Under the pieces are notes generated by a model that made no database searches, had not been told where the DNA came from, and saw nothing but the letters and a program-made list of their open reading frames with translations. A DNA stretch of 64,000 bases from Actinoplanes sp. NBRC 103695 (lineage in GTDB: Bacteria > Actinomycetota > Actinomycetes > Mycobacteriales > Micromonosporaceae), in assembly GCF_030269485.1 (NCBI RefSeq), contig NZ_BSTL01000011.1:279525-343524 (forward strand), read 5' to 3'. Numbering within the stretch: position 1 is the first letter of the stretch; each line of letters begins with the position of its first letter. Shown piece by piece: positions 61,237 through 64,000 of the stretch. The position numbers and the translations under genes are program-made.

Positions 61237-61533
61237 ATGTCCACTCCGACCATCGCCCCGCCGGAGCGCGACCCACAGGATGTGCTGTCCGCGGACCACT
61301 ACCACAAGGCTGACCCCGTGTGGGTCTACCGCAACGGCTGGCGGGCCGGCGTGATCGAGGCCGCCTCCGCGCTCGCCGTGACGGTCACCTATCGGCCCGG
61401 CGCCGCCCTCGGCACCGGTGTCGACACGTTCACCGCCGAGTTCGTGACGAAGCGCGCCGACGTGGACCCCGCGCTCGACAACCGTTCGCTCCTGGTGAAG
61501 CGGGTGCCCGCCGACGTGCGGAACGCCGCGTGA
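61237..61533 (+). CDS. Hypothetical protein, 98 residues
   Basis: Divergent from the XRE gene. MSTPTIAPPERDPQDVLSADHYHKADPVWVYRNGWRAGVIEAASALAVTVTYRPG... The pattern VWVYRNGWRAGVIEAAS...VTVTYRPG...DTFTAEFV suggests a small SH3-like or Tudor-like barrel. I do not recognise a family. A GGAGGC site lies 14 bases before the start. Its stop overlaps the next gene (GTGA). Confidence 0.75.
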   Translation: MSTPTIAPPERDPQDVLSADHYHKADPVWVYRNGWRAGVIEAASALAVTVTYRPGAALGTGVDTFTAEFVTKRADVDPALDNRSLLVKRVPADVRNAA

Positions 61534-61727
61534 CCGGGGCGGTGACGCTCGCCGCCCTGATCGGCCTCGCCAGCCTGCTGGCCGGCGTCGCGCTCGGGTG
61601 GTACCTGCGACGCAGCAACGACTGGTGCGCCCACTGCGGCGAACAGCTCAGCTGCGACGCCTGCGACAAGGGCGCCGCCTGGCCGCGCCCGGCCACCGGA
61701 GCATCGACCGGCGTGCCCACCCCTTAG
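61530..61727 (+). CDS. Small membrane protein with a four-cysteine zinc-ribbon-like end
   Basis: 65 residues from GTG 61530, coupled to the gene before it by a 4-base overlap. One membrane helix (LAALIGLASLLAGVALGWYL) then WCAHCGEQLSCDACDKG, two CxxC knuckles that could bind zinc, and a short Pro-rich tail. Too small for a confident family. Confidence 0.6.
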   Translation: MTGAVTLAALIGLASLLAGVALGWYLRRSNDWCAHCGEQLSCDACDKGAAWPRPATGASTGVPTP

Positions 61728-61737
61728 GGTCGACGGC

Positions 61738-62070
61738 ATGGCCGCCTATGTGGAACTGCCCATCGACGACGCCGGCGAGGAAACCATCCGGGTCGAGGTG
61801 AGCGAGCTGGGCCTGACCAGAGCCGGCGCCGGCGAGGTTGTCGAGCGGGCCACCCAGCGCTTCGACCAGGCCGTCGAGCAGGTCGTGAAGATCGGTCAGG
61901 ATGCCGTACGCCGCGCCCGCGCCGCCGCCTCCCCGCCCGACGCCATCGACGTCGAGCTGGGCCTCAAGCTGACCGCCAGGACAGGCTTCGTGATTGCCGA
62001 GTCCAGCGGCGAGGCCAACTTCAAGGTGACGCTGCGCTGGACGAGCGCTACTTCCAGCGATCCCCGGTGA
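61738..62070 (+). CDS. CU044_2847/Trypco1 family protein
   Basis: 110 residues. Matches the trypsin-co-occurring domain 1: VELPIDDAGEETIRVEVSE at the start, helices with FDQAVEQVVKIGQDAVRRARAA, and the conserved end IDVELGLKLTARTGFVIAESSGEANFKVTLRW. In other genomes this domain accompanies trypsin-like proteases or conflict-system proteins; none is visible beside it. Its last 23 bases overlap the end of purC on the other strand. Confidence 0.85.
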   Translation: MAAYVELPIDDAGEETIRVEVSELGLTRAGAGEVVERATQRFDQAVEQVVKIGQDAVRRARAAASPPDAIDVELGLKLTARTGFVIAESSGEANFKVTLRWTSATSSDPR

Positions 62071-62887
62071 TCCGCTCGTAGGCTTCGACGTACCGGTTGC
62101 GGGTCGCCTCGACGACATGCTCGGGAATTTCCGGCCCCGGCGCGGTCCGATCCCAGTCACTGCGCTCGGTCGCGGCCCAGTCCCGCAGGAACTGCTTGTC
62201 GAGATACCGCAGCGAGGCCCCCGGCTGCCACTCCTCGGCAAGCATGAACCGACTCGAGTCCGGCGTCAGCAGCTCATCCGCGATCGTGAGCCCCCGCTCC
62301 CCGAACCCCACCTCGATCTTGGTGTCCAAGATCAGGATCTCGCGGGTACGAGCGATCTCCGACCCCCGCCGATACACCTCCATGGTGATCCGGCGAAGTT
62401 CCTCAGCGACCTCGGCACCTTCCTGAGCAACCACAGCCTCGAAGGTGACATTCTCGTCGTGCCCCTGCCCCGGAGCCACCTTGGTGGACGGCGTGAAGAT
62501 CGCCTCCGGCAGCCGAGACCCTTCCTGAAGCCCGGTCGGCAGAGCGTTCCCCCCGACCGCCCCGTCCTTGACGTAATCCTTGACGCCCGACCCGGCCAGA
62601 TACCCCCGGGCGATGCACTCGACCATGACCATCCGAAGGCGCTCACAGCGAACGGCGCGCCCCAGCCACTCGGCGGGCACATCGTCGGCGGAGCGCACAT
62701 GGTTGGGGGCGACGTCACTGAGCTGGTCAAACCACCAGAGACTCAGCTGGGTAAGGATCTTCCCCTTGTCAGGGATGGGGGTAGGCAGAACAACATCAAA
62801 GATCGAGATGCGGTCACTGGCAACCAGAAGAAGGTCGTCCCCGTCGGCGTAGACGTCCCGAACTTTCCCCGAGTGCAACAGCTCCAC
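62048..62887 (-). CDS. purC: Phosphoribosylaminoimidazole-succinocarboxamide synthase (SAICAR synthetase)
   Basis: Step 8 of purine synthesis: joins CAIR and aspartate with ATP. 279 residues. Motifs: GKVRDVYADGDDLLLVASDRISIFDVVLPTPIPDKG at the N-terminus, the SAICAR synthetase signature VECIARGYLAGSG, EAIFTPSTKV, and LILDTKIEVGF, LTIADELLTPDSSRF. Start GTG at 62887. Monocistronic here. Overlaps the converging Trypco1 gene by 23 bases. Confidence 0.97.
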   Translation of the reverse strand: MELLHSGKVRDVYADGDDLLLVASDRISIFDVVLPTPIPDKGKILTQLSLWWFDQLSDVAPNHVRSADDVPAEWLGRAVRCERLRMVMVECIARGYLAGSGVKDYVKDGAVGGNALPTGLQEGSRLPEAIFTPSTKVAPGQGHDENVTFEAVVAQEGAEVAEELRRITMEVYRRGSEIARTREILILDTKIEVGFGERGLTIADELLTPDSSRFMLAEEWQPGASLRYLDKQFLRDWAATERSDWDRTAPGPEIPEHVVEATRNRYVEAYERITGDRWK

Positions 62888-62941
62888 GTTCCCTACCCCT
62901 CATCACCGCACGGCTGGAATGGTGCCGTGGTCGAGCCGATG

Positions 62942-63955
62942 CTAGCCGCCTGACCTTGCCTGCGCGCCAAGCCCTCCATCAGGAAACCAGGCCGGCGGCC
63001 GGCCTCCCAAAAGCCCGGATCTCGCCGGATGGTCCTCCGCCCACGGCTCTGCAAGCCACGGAAGTGCGTCACTCAGTCCGGGTCTCACGGCGTCCAGAAC
63101 CGGTTCAAGGCGCACACTTTGCCAACGACCGCGGGCCGACCGGTCGAGGGGAACGGACGAACGTATCCACTCCCGGTCGACGACGCCGAGTGCGACAACG
63201 TCGCGCCCCTCGTCCAGTAGCGCGACGAGCAAGACCCAGCATGAGTCGCGGAGCATCACGTCGTATTCGTTCCGCGACAGGTAGAAGACAAGCCGGCCAC
63301 GTCTGGTCGTCGACTTCACCTCCAGATGCGCGGATCCGCCCTGGGCGACGAGATCGATGTCATACCCGTATCCGTCCGAGTCTGCGGCGACGTGCCGAAC
63401 GATTGCGTCACCAGGAAGCGTTCGCAGGAAGTGAAGAAGTGCTAGTTCTCCCGCGAGACCTACCTCGGCCCGCCGTTCGTTATCTACCTTCGCCCAGACG
63501 TGGTGTACGCATCCGGCCACGGCATCGCGTTCAAGATCGAGCGCAACCGCCGCAGCGGTCAGGTCCTCCGGCAAGTCCGGCGAATCCAGCACCAGTTCGT
63601 CTGCGTCAGGCAGCCAGTTCGGTCGCGCCGACTCGATGGCTGCTTCCAGAACCATTACACCGATCGATAGATCGGAGCGAGCCACCGACCACACCGGGCG
63701 TCCTTCGGCGGTGACCAGCCCGGAGTCCATCAGCCAGCCAAGTGACGTCTCATACTGCGTCGGGGTGAGGTCGCGATAGCCGACGCCGCCGGTCAGCGTC
63801 GATCGCGCACGCGTCAGCGATGAACCGCGAAGAAGTTCGAGCCATCGGCGGGCACCTGCCAGTGTCGAGCTAGCCTCAGTCTTTCGCTTGGCCGTCGGCC
63901 CATAGCTATGATTCGATGAATGCGATTCGCGTGCTTTTAGCTGTTCTGTAGGCAT
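62942..63955 (-). CDS. DUF3883-domain protein, restriction-endonuclease-like
   Basis: 337 residues. The C-terminal half has the DUF3883 nuclease-like signature: GLAGELALLHFLRTLPGD, then GYGYDIDLVAQGGSAHLEVKSTTRRGRLVFYLSRNEYDVM, with the Asp and Glu-x-Lys of a PD-(D/E)xK core. The N-terminal half is a helical region (YRDLTPTQYETSLGWLMDSGLVTAEGRP) resembling a winged helix. Such proteins occur in defence or repair contexts, but no partner is seen in this window. No ribosome binding site; the start at 63955 is uncertain. Confidence 0.8.
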   Translation of the reverse strand: MPTEQLKARESHSSNHSYGPTAKRKTEASSTLAGARRWLELLRGSSLTRARSTLTGGVGYRDLTPTQYETSLGWLMDSGLVTAEGRPVWSVARSDLSIGVMVLEAAIESARPNWLPDADELVLDSPDLPEDLTAAAVALDLERDAVAGCVHHVWAKVDNERRAEVGLAGELALLHFLRTLPGDAIVRHVAADSDGYGYDIDLVAQGGSAHLEVKSTTRRGRLVFYLSRNEYDVMLRDSCWVLLVALLDEGRDVVALGVVDREWIRSSVPLDRSARGRWQSVRLEPVLDAVRPGLSDALPWLAEPWAEDHPARSGLLGGRPPAWFPDGGLGAQARSGG

Positions 63956-64000
63956 GGTGAGGGCCCGGCGCTCGGCCGGGTTCCTCCGTGTTGCTGGTTG

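Overview
The window looks like chromosomal DNA of a high-GC actinobacterium, most probably a member of the Micromonosporaceae close to Actinoplanes. The reasons are the very high G+C at third codon positions, frequent GTG starts, a complete conservon (cvnABCD) signalling operon, a DUF397/XRE regulator pair, a DinB/DUF664 protein, a tadA gene next to its actinobacterial partner gene, and a DnaX with a very long Pro/Ala/Ser-rich tail. The genus is an inference; no 16S rRNA gene is present. Most of the window is ordinary core and near-core chromosome, with one gene-poor, repeat-rich stretch at about 52,970-54,834. No integrase, transposase, rRNA or CRISPR array was recognised.

Layout. 1-2,602: the start of a leftward oligopeptide ABC transporter operon (permease, then a lipoprotein binding protein cut by the window edge). 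2,973-8,139: replication and repair block with recR, ybaB, dnaX, the SRP RNA gene ffs and tRNA-Ser(GGA). 8,570-17,125: small hypothetical genes, a glycerophosphodiester phosphodiesterase, an ArsR-type regulator with an MFS exporter, a STAS protein, an ArsB/SLC13 permease coupled to a universal stress protein, and a divergent SDR/LysR pair. 17,135-21,985: ECF sigma factor with a membrane partner, DinB protein, prephenate dehydrogenase, a secreted beta-propeller protein and an M23 lipoprotein. 22,073-29,966: tadA and its partner, deoD, tRNA-Ser(CGA), a frameshifted mtnA, a PHP-domain protein and a DUF885 metallohydrolase.

30,287-36,695 holds the conservon: a membrane sensor-like protein, CvnA (NIT-domain kinase-like), CvnB (roadblock), CvnC (DUF742) and CvnD (GTPase), with a further hypothetical gene. 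It converges on a leftward three-gene operon at 36,748-44,098 with a YqiJ-like OB-fold membrane protein, a flotillin and a 1,616-residue DUF3686 AAA ATPase, probably a membrane-microdomain ATPase system. 44,412-52,969 carries a degenerate UDP-GlcNAc 2-epimerase-like gene, an NTF2-like gene, secreted proteins, a VOC protein, dienelactone hydrolase and TetR.

52,970-54,834 is a decayed or regulatory island with hairpins, minisatellites, a probable broken gene and three DnaA-box-like repeats. 54,835-58,807 has a TetR gene and two tandem paralogous GGDEF (diguanylate cyclase) genes. 59,019-61,727 has a DUF397 gene and an XRE regulator whose upstream regions share a 48-bp module (38 of 48 identical, no gaps) ending in a perfect 12-bp palindrome; this is the clearest undescribed regulatory signal in the window. 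The window closes with a Trypco1-type gene, purC and a DUF3883 (nuclease-like) gene.
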